Program-made: the position numbers and the translations under genes | The notes under the pieces: model-generated | The model's input: only the letters and a program-made list of their open reading frames with translations | Database searches by the model: none | Told to the model about the DNA's origin: nothing | Shown here: piece after piece, positions 17,097 through 24,816 of the stretch | How the letters are laid out: each line of letters starts with the position of its first letter | How positions within the stretch are numbered: position 1 is the first letter of the stretch | Assembly (NCBI GenBank): GCA_041397825.1 | Contig: JAWKVX010000002.1 | Span: 558,001-622,000 of the forward strand | From: JANNSX01 sp041397825 | GTDB lineage: Bacteria > Pseudomonadota > Alphaproteobacteria > Rhizobiales > Hyphomicrobiaceae | Direction of reading: 5' to 3' | Length of the DNA: 64,000 nucleotides

Positions 17097-19644
17097 TCTC
17101 ACATCCTGCGACGTCGAGCCAATCCACCTTCCAGGCCGCATTCAGCCGCACGGTTGTCTCCTGGTGTGCGAGCATGATGCTTCCCGCGTTATTCGCTGCT
17201 CGGTCAACGCTCGACAGATGCTCGGGCTTGTCGAATCACCGATCGGCAAGACTCTGACGGAGCTCTTTGGGATTGGTACGGCTCACAATCTACTGAACGC
17301 CCTGTCCAGATCGAACGATCCGCGACGCCCGGGACTGCTCTTTTCGCTCGAGATGGCACGAGGGGCGGGTCGTTACGATGTCGCTGCCCATCGCCACGGT
17401 GAGCACGCGCTCTTCGAGTTCCTGCCGGCAGCGACGGTGGCGTCGACATCAGTGCTCGATCTGACCCGAATGCTCATTGCGCGGACCGGCAAACTCGCAA
17501 GCATCTCAGAGATCTCTGATCGCCTGCCGCGTCTTATCCAAGCCGTCCTCGGCTATGACAGAGTCATGCTTTACGAGTTTGCGCCGGATGGTTCCGGAAA
17601 GGTGATCGGTGAGGCCAAGAAGCCCGATTTGGAGAGCTTCCTCGGCCAGCATTTTCCAGCCTCCGACGTCCCCCGTCAGGCCCGCGAGCTCTATGTCAAA
17701 AATGCCATCCGCGTCATCGTCGATGTGAACGAGTTTCAGAGCGACCTCATTCCACATGCGGAGGAGTCGAGCGCGCCCGTCGACCTGTCCTTCGCTCAAC
17801 TGCGCAGCGTATCACCCATACACCTCGAATATCTCCGCAACATGGGGGTGAGCGCCTCGATGTCTCTCTCGATCGTCGTCGGCGATGAATTGTGGGGCTT
17901 GGTGGCCTGTCACCATTATCGGCCACGAACGATAACGATGGAGCAGTGGCTCGCGGCCGAGATGTTCGTGGAGTTCTTGTCGATTCTCCTGACTGCGACG
18001 CACCATCAGCAGCGTTTCGACACCGCCGTGCGAACCCGCCGATTGCTCGACGGGCTGATGGCCGAGATGACATTCCAGGAGTCGCTCGACGCGTTTCTGC
18101 GCAAACGGCTGCCGATGCTCAAGGACCTCATACCGAGCGACGGCATCGGCCTCTGGCTCGATGGGATCTGGGTATCGCATGGCTCGGCACCACCGCCATC
18201 GGCGGTTCCGGCCCTCGCCCGGTTTTTGCGCGAGTCCGGTGAAAGCAGCATCTATGCCACGGATAGTCTCGCTGGCCGATTTGACGAGGCGAGGACATAC
18301 AAGGAATCGGCTGCCGGCCTGCTCGCGGTTCCGCTCTCGCAGATCCCGGGCGACTATCTGATGTTCTTCAGAAGGGAGTTGGTCCGAGCGGTCGAGTGGG
18401 CCGGGGATCCGACAAAGTCCTACGCCACGGGACCTCTGGGCGATCGCCTGACGCCGCGCAAGAGCTTCGCGATCTGGAGGGAGATGGTCGAGGGTCGATC
18501 GCTGCATTGGTCGGAGGACGACAGGAATGCCGGCGAGGCCGCCCGCACCGGCTTGCGCGATGTGCTGATGCGACAGAACGAGCTGCTCGCCGCCGAGCGT
18601 CAGAGCTCGGAGATCAGGCAGAAAATCCTCAATGATGAGCTCAACCACCGGGTAAAGAACATACTGGCGCTCATCAAGGCGCTTGTCAGCCAGTCCCGCG
18701 ACAAAGACGTTTCGCTCGAAAGCTTCGTCGATACACTGCGTGGCCGTATCATGGCCCTCTCGTTCGCCCACGATCAGACCTTGCGCGCGAATGGCGGGAA
18801 TACGCTGCATCGGCTCGTCATGGCCGAGCTCTCACCCTACCCGCAGGACCAGATCGACATCGATGGTGACGATGTAGGCTTGGGGCCCCGAGCTTTCTCT
18901 GTAGTTGCCCTCGTCTTGCATGAGCTTGCCACGAATGCTGTGAAGTATGGCGCACTTCAATCCTCGTCTGGAAAGCTCACGATTCGCTCGCGGCTATCCA
19001 ATGATGGAGATCTCGCCATAGAGTGGAGCGAGCGCGGCGGACCTCCAGTCGCCCCACCGTCGGCGGGCGGGTTTGGCTCGGTTCTGCTCAATCGAAGCGT
19101 ACCGTTCGATCTGGGGGGGACGAGCGAGGTCAACTATGAACCACAAGGGGTGACGGCGCGGTTCGTCATTCCCCGCAAGTTCGTTTCGGCACCTGTCGAG
19201 CCGGGGGAGGACGTTGTTGAAACCGCTCGCATCAGCAGTCCGGCAGGTTCCGCTATCGATGGACAAACAGTTTTGGTGGTCGAGGACCAGCTGGTGATCT
19301 CTTTGGACGTCGAGGACATGCTGAAGTCGATGGGTGCTGGCAGTGTTCTGTCGGTCGCGTCATCGGAGGAGGCTCTCGGACTCCTCGCCAGGCAGCGGCC
19401 GAGTCTGGCAATCCTCGACATCAATCTGGGTTCCGGCACGTCATTCGTCGTCGCCGACGAGCTCACTCGGCTGTCGATTGGATTTGTCTTTGCGACGGGC
19501 TATGGCGGCTCGGCGATCGTGCCACCGCGTCTGAGCCATGTGCCCATTCTCCGCAAGCCCTATTCAAGCGACGATATTCGAGAAGCATTCGGTCGGCTCG
19601 CCGATCTGGCAAGCCAGCAGGAGCCACCGCCGGCCACATGCTGA
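17080..19644 (+). CDS. bphP: Bacteriophytochrome, PAS-GAF-PHY with HWE/HisKA_2 kinase and C-terminal receiver
   Basis: 854 residues. The biliverdin-attaching cysteine is C10 in SCDVEPIHLPGRIQPHG. The GAF domain has FPASDVP (D196 of the DIP motif) and LRSVSPIHLEYLRNMGVSAS. The PHY tongue carries PRKSF. The kinase has its phospho-acceptor H523 in LNHRVKNILALIKAL and an N-box in ELATNAVKYGA with the WSERGGP motif, which marks the HWE/HisKA_2 class used by PhyR pathways. A receiver domain with phospho-acceptor D780 in LDINLG closes the protein. It lies close to phyR-nepR-ecfG, suggesting red/far-red input to the stress response. The fused receiver could divert phosphate. Confidence 0.93.
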   Translation: MAQHVDLTSCDVEPIHLPGRIQPHGCLLVCEHDASRVIRCSVNARQMLGLVESPIGKTLTELFGIGTAHNLLNALSRSNDPRRPGLLFSLEMARGAGRYDVAAHRHGEHALFEFLPAATVASTSVLDLTRMLIARTGKLASISEISDRLPRLIQAVLGYDRVMLYEFAPDGSGKVIGEAKKPDLESFLGQHFPASDVPRQARELYVKNAIRVIVDVNEFQSDLIPHAEESSAPVDLSFAQLRSVSPIHLEYLRNMGVSASMSLSIVVGDELWGLVACHHYRPRTITMEQWLAAEMFVEFLSILLTATHHQQRFDTAVRTRRLLDGLMAEMTFQESLDAFLRKRLPMLKDLIPSDGIGLWLDGIWVSHGSAPPPSAVPALARFLRESGESSIYATDSLAGRFDEARTYKESAAGLLAVPLSQIPGDYLMFFRRELVRAVEWAGDPTKSYATGPLGDRLTPRKSFAIWREMVEGRSLHWSEDDRNAGEAARTGLRDVLMRQNELLAAERQSSEIRQKILNDELNHRVKNILALIKALVSQSRDKDVSLESFVDTLRGRIMALSFAHDQTLRANGGNTLHRLVMAELSPYPQDQIDIDGDDVGLGPRAFSVVALVLHELATNAVKYGALQSSSGKLTIRSRLSNDGDLAIEWSERGGPPVAPPSAGGFGSVLLNRSVPFDLGGTSEVNYEPQGVTARFVIPRKFVSAPVEPGEDVVETARISSPAGSAIDGQTVLVVEDQLVISLDVEDMLKSMGAGSVLSVASSEEALGLLARQRPSLAILDINLGSGTSFVVADELTRLSIGFVFATGYGGSAIVPPRLSHVPILRKPYSSDDIREAFGRLADLASQQEPPPATC

Positions 19645-19683
19645 TGTGCCGCGTCGGGTCGCAACGTCGCGCATGACCCATCG

Positions 19684-21468
19684 TCAGGCAACCTGACGGT
19701 CACCAGCAGGTGAGGCAGCGTGCTCGCCCGCCATCGGCAGTCGAGACATGAGGCCGCCGAGGCTTGATACATGCGTGACAGATCCAGTCTGGTCTCGCGT
19801 TGACGTCGAGCCGCCGCTGCCGTCATAGAAGAGCAGTCGAGGCCCCGACACCTCGCGCTGGGCCCGACGGAACAGGAAGTCAAGCTGTCGCGCTGTCAGA
19901 TCACTGACCGTGCAGAGCACGATGGTCTCGACATCGGCATACTGCGGGTCATCGACCAGACCGGCCAGTGCCAGTGAGCTCGACGACATCCCGACCGCAG
20001 CACATGGTCCAAGCTGCTCGCGGTTGCCGTGGTCTGCGAGATATCGGCAGGCAATCAAGTCGATGGGAGCCTTCAGGGGGACGAAGAGCACGCGCGGCCG
20101 GGCATCCGGCGTCGAGGATGGTACCGTACTCTCCGGATGATCGTGATAGAGCGCCGATGCGTCGATCAAGGTGGATTCGATATCCTTGACATCCTCACGT
20201 TCCAGTCGCCCGAGGCGGAAATCGGACATCGCCAGGCGCAGACTCGTCATGACGATCTTGTGTACGCTCTCCGCAGGTGATGGGGTGGAGGAAGTCGCTT
20301 GCGATAGGACCTCGGCGGCAGCCGTGACGTCGCTCCGCATCAGCCGATGGTAGAAAGAATGCTCCGCATCCAGGGGCGGCTCGTTGCCGAGAAGAACCGA
20401 GAGGAAACTGAGCTGCGGCACGAATTTTCCAAACGTCACGAGCATCATGGTCAGCGGTGCCGCCAACAGCAGGCCTATCGGCCCCCAAATGATGGTCCAG
20501 AATACGGCGGACAAGACCATGGTGAACGTGGACAGCCCGACACTGCGTCCGAACACGAGCGGCTCCAGAACCTGACCGGTCAGGAATTCGCCTATGGCGA
20601 GAAGCGAGGCTGTCAAGAGCAATGTCGCCCAACCTGGATCGATCGCTGCGGCCAGTATCAGCGGGGGCAACGAAGCGAGCACTGGACCGATGAACGGAAT
20701 GAACCTGAGCAGGATCCCCAACGATCCCCAGAGAAAGGCATTCGGTATCCCGATCATCCACAACGCCACCGAGACGACCACGCCGAAGCAAAGATTGAGA
20801 CCGATCTGTGCTAGAAGCAGCTGACTCAGTCGTTCTCCAGATTCCTCGAGCGCCGTAGTCGTCTCCGTGATGTGATCTGTCCCCGTCACCCGAAGTAGCC
20901 GATCCGTCAGATCGTGACGATTGGCCAGCATGATCGCGGTGAGCAGTAGGGTGAGTCCGGCAACGCCGAGCGGCTGCAAGATAGAGCCAATTGCCGATAT
21001 CGCTTGCTGGCCGACATTTGATGACTGCTGGTCGACAACCATCGGTGTGGCGGACACCCCCCCATTGAACTCGCGCGACAGCGCCTCGCCCAGGGTCTCG
21101 ACGGAGCGGACGGCGCGGCTCCACATCGAGTTCGAGGCGTCCTCTCTCGTAAATATGCGGATCTTTGCGAGTACGTTCTCTTTATTAGCTGCGACAGTCT
21201 CGGTCGCAGACATGAGCTCGGCGCTGAGCACGGCGGTCACGAGCAGCACGATTGCGACGATGCCCGTCATCACTGTGCCAACGGCAACCACGCGGGGAAT
21301 CCTGCCACGCTCCATGAAGCGGGCAATCGGCGAGAGCGCGAAAGTCAGCAGCGTCGCCAGCGCGAGTGGTATGAGGAGGTCTTGCCCGTACACCAGCCCC
21401 ACGATGAAAAGAGCCGACACGATCATCGTGTAGGCCAGGCTCTGCACCGTCGAAGCGATCATAGGCAT
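19684..21468 (-). CDS. AI-2E/YdiK-family permease with long C-terminal cytoplasmic extension
   Basis: 594 residues. The first about 370 are a typical AI-2E transporter (UPF0118) with helices such as ALFIVGLVYGQDLLIPLALA and family motifs RFIPFIGPVLASLPP and WGPIGLLLAAPLTMML. The remaining about 200 form a soluble extension not usual in the family, with RPRVLFVPLKAPIDLIACRYL and a second alpha/beta stretch. ATG 21468 is supported by GGAGGG upstream. An EcfG-like promoter (21501-21525, minus) precedes it. The substrate is unknown; the name reflects one E. coli homologue. Confidence 0.85.
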   Translation of the reverse strand: MPMIASTVQSLAYTMIVSALFIVGLVYGQDLLIPLALATLLTFALSPIARFMERGRIPRVVAVGTVMTGIVAIVLLVTAVLSAELMSATETVAANKENVLAKIRIFTREDASNSMWSRAVRSVETLGEALSREFNGGVSATPMVVDQQSSNVGQQAISAIGSILQPLGVAGLTLLLTAIMLANRHDLTDRLLRVTGTDHITETTTALEESGERLSQLLLAQIGLNLCFGVVVSVALWMIGIPNAFLWGSLGILLRFIPFIGPVLASLPPLILAAAIDPGWATLLLTASLLAIGEFLTGQVLEPLVFGRSVGLSTFTMVLSAVFWTIIWGPIGLLLAAPLTMMLVTFGKFVPQLSFLSVLLGNEPPLDAEHSFYHRLMRSDVTAAAEVLSQATSSTPSPAESVHKIVMTSLRLAMSDFRLGRLEREDVKDIESTLIDASALYHDHPESTVPSSTPDARPRVLFVPLKAPIDLIACRYLADHGNREQLGPCAAVGMSSSSLALAGLVDDPQYADVETIVLCTVSDLTARQLDFLFRRAQREVSGPRLLFYDGSGGSTSTRDQTGSVTHVSSLGGLMSRLPMAGEHAASPAGDRQVA

Positions 21469-21500
21469 GGCCCGGCTCCCTCCGTCCAACGCGCGACGAT

Positions 21501-21525
21501 AACCAAACGCCGGACGGTTGGTTCC
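21501..21525 (-). promoter_or_regulatory. EcfG-like promoter of the AI-2E-type gene
   Basis: Minus strand GGAAC (21525-21521), 16 bases, GGTT (21504-21501), one mismatch from CGTT. The same variant is found before phyR. It is divergent from the site at 21557-21582. Confidence 0.55.
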
Positions 21526-21556
21526 CGTTCTCGTCTGAATTTTCGTGCGCCAGTTG

Positions 21557-21582
21557 GGAACCAATCTCGCGCCCGAGCCGTT
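21557..21582 (+). promoter_or_regulatory. EcfG promoter of the DUF1328 gene
   Basis: GGAAC (21557-21561), 17 bases, CGTT (21579-21582): consensus match about 60 bases before the DUF1328 start. Confidence 0.7.
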
Positions 21583-21641
21583 TGTCGATCTCAAGTCGAT
21601 GGCAGGCAGATCGCCGTCGGAGCAAGCAAGGGAGCACGGCA

Positions 21642-21815
21642 ATGAACAACATTCTCTACTACGCGGTTGTCTTCCTAGTCGTTGCTATTGTTGCCGCGCT
21701 GTTCGGTTTCGGCGGTGTGGCGGGCACGGCAATGGAAGGAGCGAAGATCCTGTTCTGGGTCGCGATCGCACTATTCCTGATCTCGGTTGTCGTGGGTTTC
21801 GTACGCCGGCAGTGA
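21642..21815 (+). CDS. DUF1328-family small membrane protein
   Basis: 57 residues with two hydrophobic helices, YYAVVFLVVAIVAALFGFG and KILFWVAIALFLISVVVGFV, separated by GVAGTAMEGA, which is the DUF1328 pattern. ATG 21642 follows GGGAG. It is preceded by an EcfG promoter and followed by a DUF883 gene, a pairing common in stress regulons. It probably acts in the inner membrane; function unknown. Confidence 0.88.
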   Translation: MNNILYYAVVFLVVAIVAALFGFGGVAGTAMEGAKILFWVAIALFLISVVVGFVRRQ

Positions 21816-21878
21816 CCATCGTTCCAGGTCCTTTTGCGAAGGACTTTGAGGTTAGGTTCAAGACAAGGAGATACGAGC

Positions 21879-22166
21879 ATGCGTGCATCTACGTCGGACT
21901 ATGCCAAGTCGTCGGCTGAGGATGTTGGCGACATGGCAACCCGCCTTGCCGGCCAGGCTGCTGCACAAGCCGAGCGGGTGGTCGACAATGCGGAAGCGGT
22001 CGCTCGACGTGTCGCAGACGCTGGTCGCGAGGCTCAGCACAATGTCGAGAAGGTGGCCGGCAATATCAGGTCGGCGGTGGACACGTCGGTCAAGGAGCAG
22101 CCCATGACCACACTGGCCGTGGCCGCGGTTCTGGGGTTCGTCCTGGGAGCGATCTGGAAATCCTAG
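21879..22166 (+). CDS. DUF883 (ElaB/YqjD-like) membrane-anchored protein
   Basis: 95 residues: an alanine-rich amphipathic helical region (AAAQAERVVDNAEAVARRV) and a C-terminal transmembrane anchor (LAVAAVLGFVLGAIWKS), as in YqjD/ElaB proteins that tether ribosomes to the inner membrane in E. coli stationary phase. AAGGAG precedes ATG 21879. Likely co-transcribed with the DUF1328 gene 63 bases upstream. Confidence 0.82.
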   Translation: MRASTSDYAKSSAEDVGDMATRLAGQAAAQAERVVDNAEAVARRVADAGREAQHNVEKVAGNIRSAVDTSVKEQPMTTLAVAAVLGFVLGAIWKS

Positions 22167-22316
22167 TCCGGGTTTCGTTCAAGCAACCGCCGGCGGGCCG
22201 AAAGAACGTCCTCAGAGCTGATGACCTGGTGCGCTGATCCGGTTCCATGAGATCGGATCGCGCTCTCAGCTCACAGTTTACAGCGCAATGCCCTCGTAAC
22301 TCCAGGAGTGAGCACC

Positions 22317-22874
22317 ATGCTGCAGAGCCTGATCACAAAGGTTCAACGGTCGTTCCAGAGCGCCATTGGTGACATGGCTCTGCGCATGGTGGTGGCGTTG
22401 CCCTTCGCCGTCGGCGCTGGATTCGGCATTGCCGCAGGCGCATCGTGGATCTATCGCCAATTCGGCACGGAGCATGGCAATCTCCTGCTGGCCGGCGGCT
22501 TCACGGCGCTCGGACTGATCGGTGTGTTGATCTTCTCCCTGCGACCAGCCGCGACATCGACCCCGGAACCCCTGGCCGAGGATAGCGCTGCGGGCCAGGC
22601 CAGCCAGGCCGAAAATTCTGGATTGCATCAGTTCTTTGCCACCGTGGACGGAGAGCTGTTGCTCAGCTTGGCAGGTACGCTGCTACCCCTCTTCATGCCG
22701 CGCCGGCAGGCGGTTCTGCGTGCCGTGCCGATACTCGCGGTTGTTGGCTTGATCGCTTTACTCATCATGCGCTCGCATCCGTCACGAACGTCACAGGGCG
22801 GCAATGAGCAACAAGAACCATTTGACAATCCGGGACTCGACGACTCGGAAATGGCTCGGGCGGAAGCCGCCTGA
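22317..22874 (+). CDS. Hypothetical membrane protein in the stress island
   Basis: 185 residues, not assigned to a family with confidence. It has an N-terminal amphipathic stretch (MLQSLITKVQRSFQSAIGDMA), two helices around ALPFAVGAGFGIAAGASWIY and LLLAGGFTALGLIGVLIFSL, a polar linker, a third hydrophobic helix (VPILAVVGLIALLIM), and an acidic tail. The layout recalls holin-like YqjE proteins that often follow YqjD/DUF883 genes. AGGAG at 22304-22308 supports ATG 22317. It lies 150 bases after the DUF883 gene, same strand. Confidence 0.7.
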   Translation: MLQSLITKVQRSFQSAIGDMALRMVVALPFAVGAGFGIAAGASWIYRQFGTEHGNLLLAGGFTALGLIGVLIFSLRPAATSTPEPLAEDSAAGQASQAENSGLHQFFATVDGELLLSLAGTLLPLFMPRRQAVLRAVPILAVVGLIALLIMRSHPSRTSQGGNEQQEPFDNPGLDDSEMARAEAA

Positions 22875-23199
22875 CTGTCGCTCGATCCGCCGGCTCGGTG
22901 TGTCGTAGGCGGGGCCAGAGAAGACAACGGGCGACGACGAGCATCGGTGTGGGCCGACTCGGGTGCCGAGAGTTTCCACTTAAACGAGCGAACGCCGTGA
23001 AGGGTCAGAGGAGGCAATCGCGCAGATCGCCGTCCGGCCAGCACCGCAACGGCGGATGTTCAAACCGCATCTGTCTCGACACATAAAAAATGTCCGGCTC
23101 CTTCCACTCCCCCAGGGGCGTGCGCGCACCGTGCTAGCCTCGAGCCCGATTCTAGGACGGAGAGGTATGCAGGGACTAGGTGTTGCCCGACGTGATCGC
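22875..23199. other. 325-base gap without a supported gene
   Basis: It separates the plus-strand membrane-protein genes from the minus-strand L,D-transpeptidase. A 53-codon plus-strand frame beginning at 23057 has no good ribosome-binding site and a composition unlike a protein. No clear hairpin terminator was found. Confidence 0.4.
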
Positions 23200-23868
23200 T
23201 CAGGCCGCCGGGCGTGACGGTAGAACATAAACCTTCGCGCCAAGGGAGATGCGATCGTAGAGATCGATGATGTCGTGATTGCGCAGTCTTATGCACCCGC
23301 TGGAAACATCACGCCCGATCGACCAGTACTCCGCCGTGCCGTGGATCCGGAAAAGCGTGTCATGACCATTGCTGAACAGATACAGTGCGCGCGCGCCGAG
23401 AGGATTGCGTAGGCCGCCCGGCATTCCGTTCTCGAACCGAACCAGCTCCGGCTGCCGCTCGATCATCGATGCCGGTGGCACCCAAGTCGGCCATTCCCGC
23501 GCCCGCTCGATACGCGCCTCCCCGCTCCACCGGAAGCCATCGCGTCCAACACCGATCGCATAGCGGATCGCGGAGGTGGGCGTCTCGATGAAGTAAAGGA
23601 AGTGATGGGGTGTATCAACGATGATGGATCCGACATCATAGCTCGTATCGATGGCGACGCGCTGGCGCGCAGTCTCCGCAGACAGGTGACGCTCGCTCAC
23701 CGGCCGGATCTCGAAACCCTGATCGTAGGTCAGGCCGTACATGGCTCGAGTCCCCGGCACTGGTGCTGCAGAAAAGCTCTGGTCGATACCGGGCCCTGTT
23801 GCGCAGCCCGCCAATTGCCATGCGGCAGGCAGCGCAAGTAGCAGGGAACGATATCGTGCGATGGGCAT
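23200..23868 (-). CDS. L,D-transpeptidase (YkuD family) lipoprotein
   Basis: 222 residues. The N-terminus is a lipoprotein signal with lipobox LAGC. The YkuD catalytic motif is HGTAEYWSIGRDVSSGCIRL with nucleophile C192. The region before it (PTSAIRYAIGVGRDGFRWSG, WPTWVPPASMIER) is the usual substrate-binding core. Such enzymes make 3-3 crosslinks in peptidoglycan or attach proteins to it. The start at 23868 is supported by a perfect EcfG promoter just upstream (23919-23944, minus). It therefore probably remodels the cell wall under general stress. Confidence 0.92.
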   Translation of the reverse strand: MPIARYRSLLLALPAAWQLAGCATGPGIDQSFSAAPVPGTRAMYGLTYDQGFEIRPVSERHLSAETARQRVAIDTSYDVGSIIVDTPHHFLYFIETPTSAIRYAIGVGRDGFRWSGEARIERAREWPTWVPPASMIERQPELVRFENGMPGGLRNPLGARALYLFSNGHDTLFRIHGTAEYWSIGRDVSSGCIRLRNHDIIDLYDRISLGAKVYVLPSRPAA

Positions 23869-23918
23869 CACCGCGACCTCGCTTGCTGGTGTCTCGGCGC
23901 CTCTCCGGCTCCTCCTCC

Positions 23919-23944
23919 AACGCGGTTCGTCCTGGAACTGTTCC
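23919..23944 (-). promoter_or_regulatory. EcfG promoter of the L,D-transpeptidase gene
   Basis: Minus strand GGAAC (23944-23940), 17 bases, CGTT (23922-23919), about 50 bases before the start codon. Divergent from the site at 23979-24003. Confidence 0.7.
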
Positions 23945-23978
23945 ACACCTGTCACTGTTTCCGGCGGCGCATTCGTCG

Positions 23979-24003
23979 GGAACCAATCGGCATCCAGTTC
24001 GTT
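23979..24003 (+). promoter_or_regulatory. EcfG promoter of an 83-residue membrane protein gene
   Basis: GGAAC (23979-23983), 16 bases, CGTT (24000-24003): exact consensus, about 87 bases before ATG 24091. Confidence 0.7.
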
Positions 24004-24090
24004 GTCCGGAGCCACTTCGCCCGCTGCCTGTGATTTGTCAATTGCGCGCCAAGTGGCCTGAATTCCGTACAACAATGCATGGAGCCGATC

Positions 24091-24342
24091 ATGTTGAACC
24101 GGTTGTTTGGGGCTTCTCTGTTCGCCGTCGCAGTCGGCTTTCTGACCTTCATCGTCTCGGCCGGGGACAGTGCCACACTGCGGTTCGTGGACGTGCCATT
24201 CGGTTTCGATCAGGAGGCGATCGAGCCGACGGTGATGGTTCTGGTGGTTTTGTCGTCGGCAATGGCGCTGCTCATGGCGATGATTGGCCAGTCTTCGCTG
24301 ATGCACTACCGACTGCCCATCCGACGTCGTCAGAGACGCTGA
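24091..24342 (+). CDS. Small hypothetical membrane protein, stress-controlled
   Basis: 83 residues with two transmembrane helices (LFGASLFAVAVGFLTFIV and VMVLVVLSSAMALLMAMIG) joined by a loop with acidic residues, and a basic tail (RLPIRRRQRR). ATG 24091 is chosen over ATG 24079 because GGAG lies six bases upstream. No family recognised. The exact EcfG promoter before it and the hairpin after it support a real single-gene unit. Confidence 0.65.
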   Translation: MLNRLFGASLFAVAVGFLTFIVSAGDSATLRFVDVPFGFDQEAIEPTVMVLVVLSSAMALLMAMIGQSSLMHYRLPIRRRQRR

Positions 24343-24350
24343 CGTGAGAC

Positions 24351-24374
24351 GAGGAGGGGGCGTGCCCCCTCCTC
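24351..24374. terminator. GC-rich hairpin between convergent small genes
   Basis: GAGGAGGGGG (24351-24360), CGTG, CCCCCTCCTC (24365-24374): perfect 10-bp stem with a 4-base loop. It lies between the ends of the 83-residue gene (plus) and the 25-residue gene (minus). No T-run follows, so termination may be Rho-assisted or bidirectional. Confidence 0.55.
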
Positions 24375-24512
24375 GCGACCAGGTTTAGAGTCGGATCGAA
24401 GAAATGTCGGAGCTGCCACGGGACACGTCGCAGGTGCTCTGCCAACCGTCGGGATCAGGGACAGCAAGGACGCGTCGGCCCTTGGCGACACGCCGGAGTC
24501 TCGGTTGCCTGC

Positions 24513-24590
24513 CTATAGGACATGGAAGAGATTGAGCAGAATGATAACGGTGATCGGAACGCCGATCGCCCAGAGGACCAGGGATTTCAT
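24513..24590 (-). CDS. 25-residue single-helix membrane protein
   Basis: A frame too short for normal gene calling: it starts MKSLVLWAIGVPIT and continues as one hydrophobic helix to HVL and a TAG stop at 24513-24515. GGAGG lies six bases upstream of ATG 24590, an excellent ribosome-binding site. An EcfG-like site (24623-24648, minus; GGAAC-N17-AGTT) stands about 33 bases before it. The helix holds a central glycine-proline kink. I recall similar tiny proteins in Rhizobiales genomes but cannot name a family. Likely inserted in the inner membrane. Confidence 0.62.
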   Translation of the reverse strand: MKSLVLWAIGVPITVIILLNLFHVL

Positions 24591-24622
24591 GACTCGCCTC
24601 CAATCTTGCAGTGACTTACTGG

Positions 24623-24648
24623 AACTTCCTGTAATGGGGGTTGGTTCC
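24623..24648 (-). promoter_or_regulatory. EcfG-like promoter of the 25-residue protein gene
   Basis: Minus strand GGAAC (24648-24644), 17 bases, AGTT (24626-24623), one mismatch in the -10. Confidence 0.45.
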
Positions 24649-24816
24649 ACGACCGCCCGATCCGGTTGAATGCTCCGGTGCGCAAGCGTCTTGGGCGGAG
24701 CGTCCGTTGAATCGGCGGGCAGCGGGGACCACGCCGCTGGTTCTCGCTGCAGAGCGGGAAGGACCGGTCACCTTCATGCTGCGATCAGCGCACCGAGGCC
24801 CGGCGCGGTGTGGATC

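Noticed and set aside
23057..23218. A 53-codon frame with an ATG in the gap after the holin-like gene
   Set aside because: No ribosome-binding site, overlap with the end of the transpeptidase gene, and no protein-like composition.
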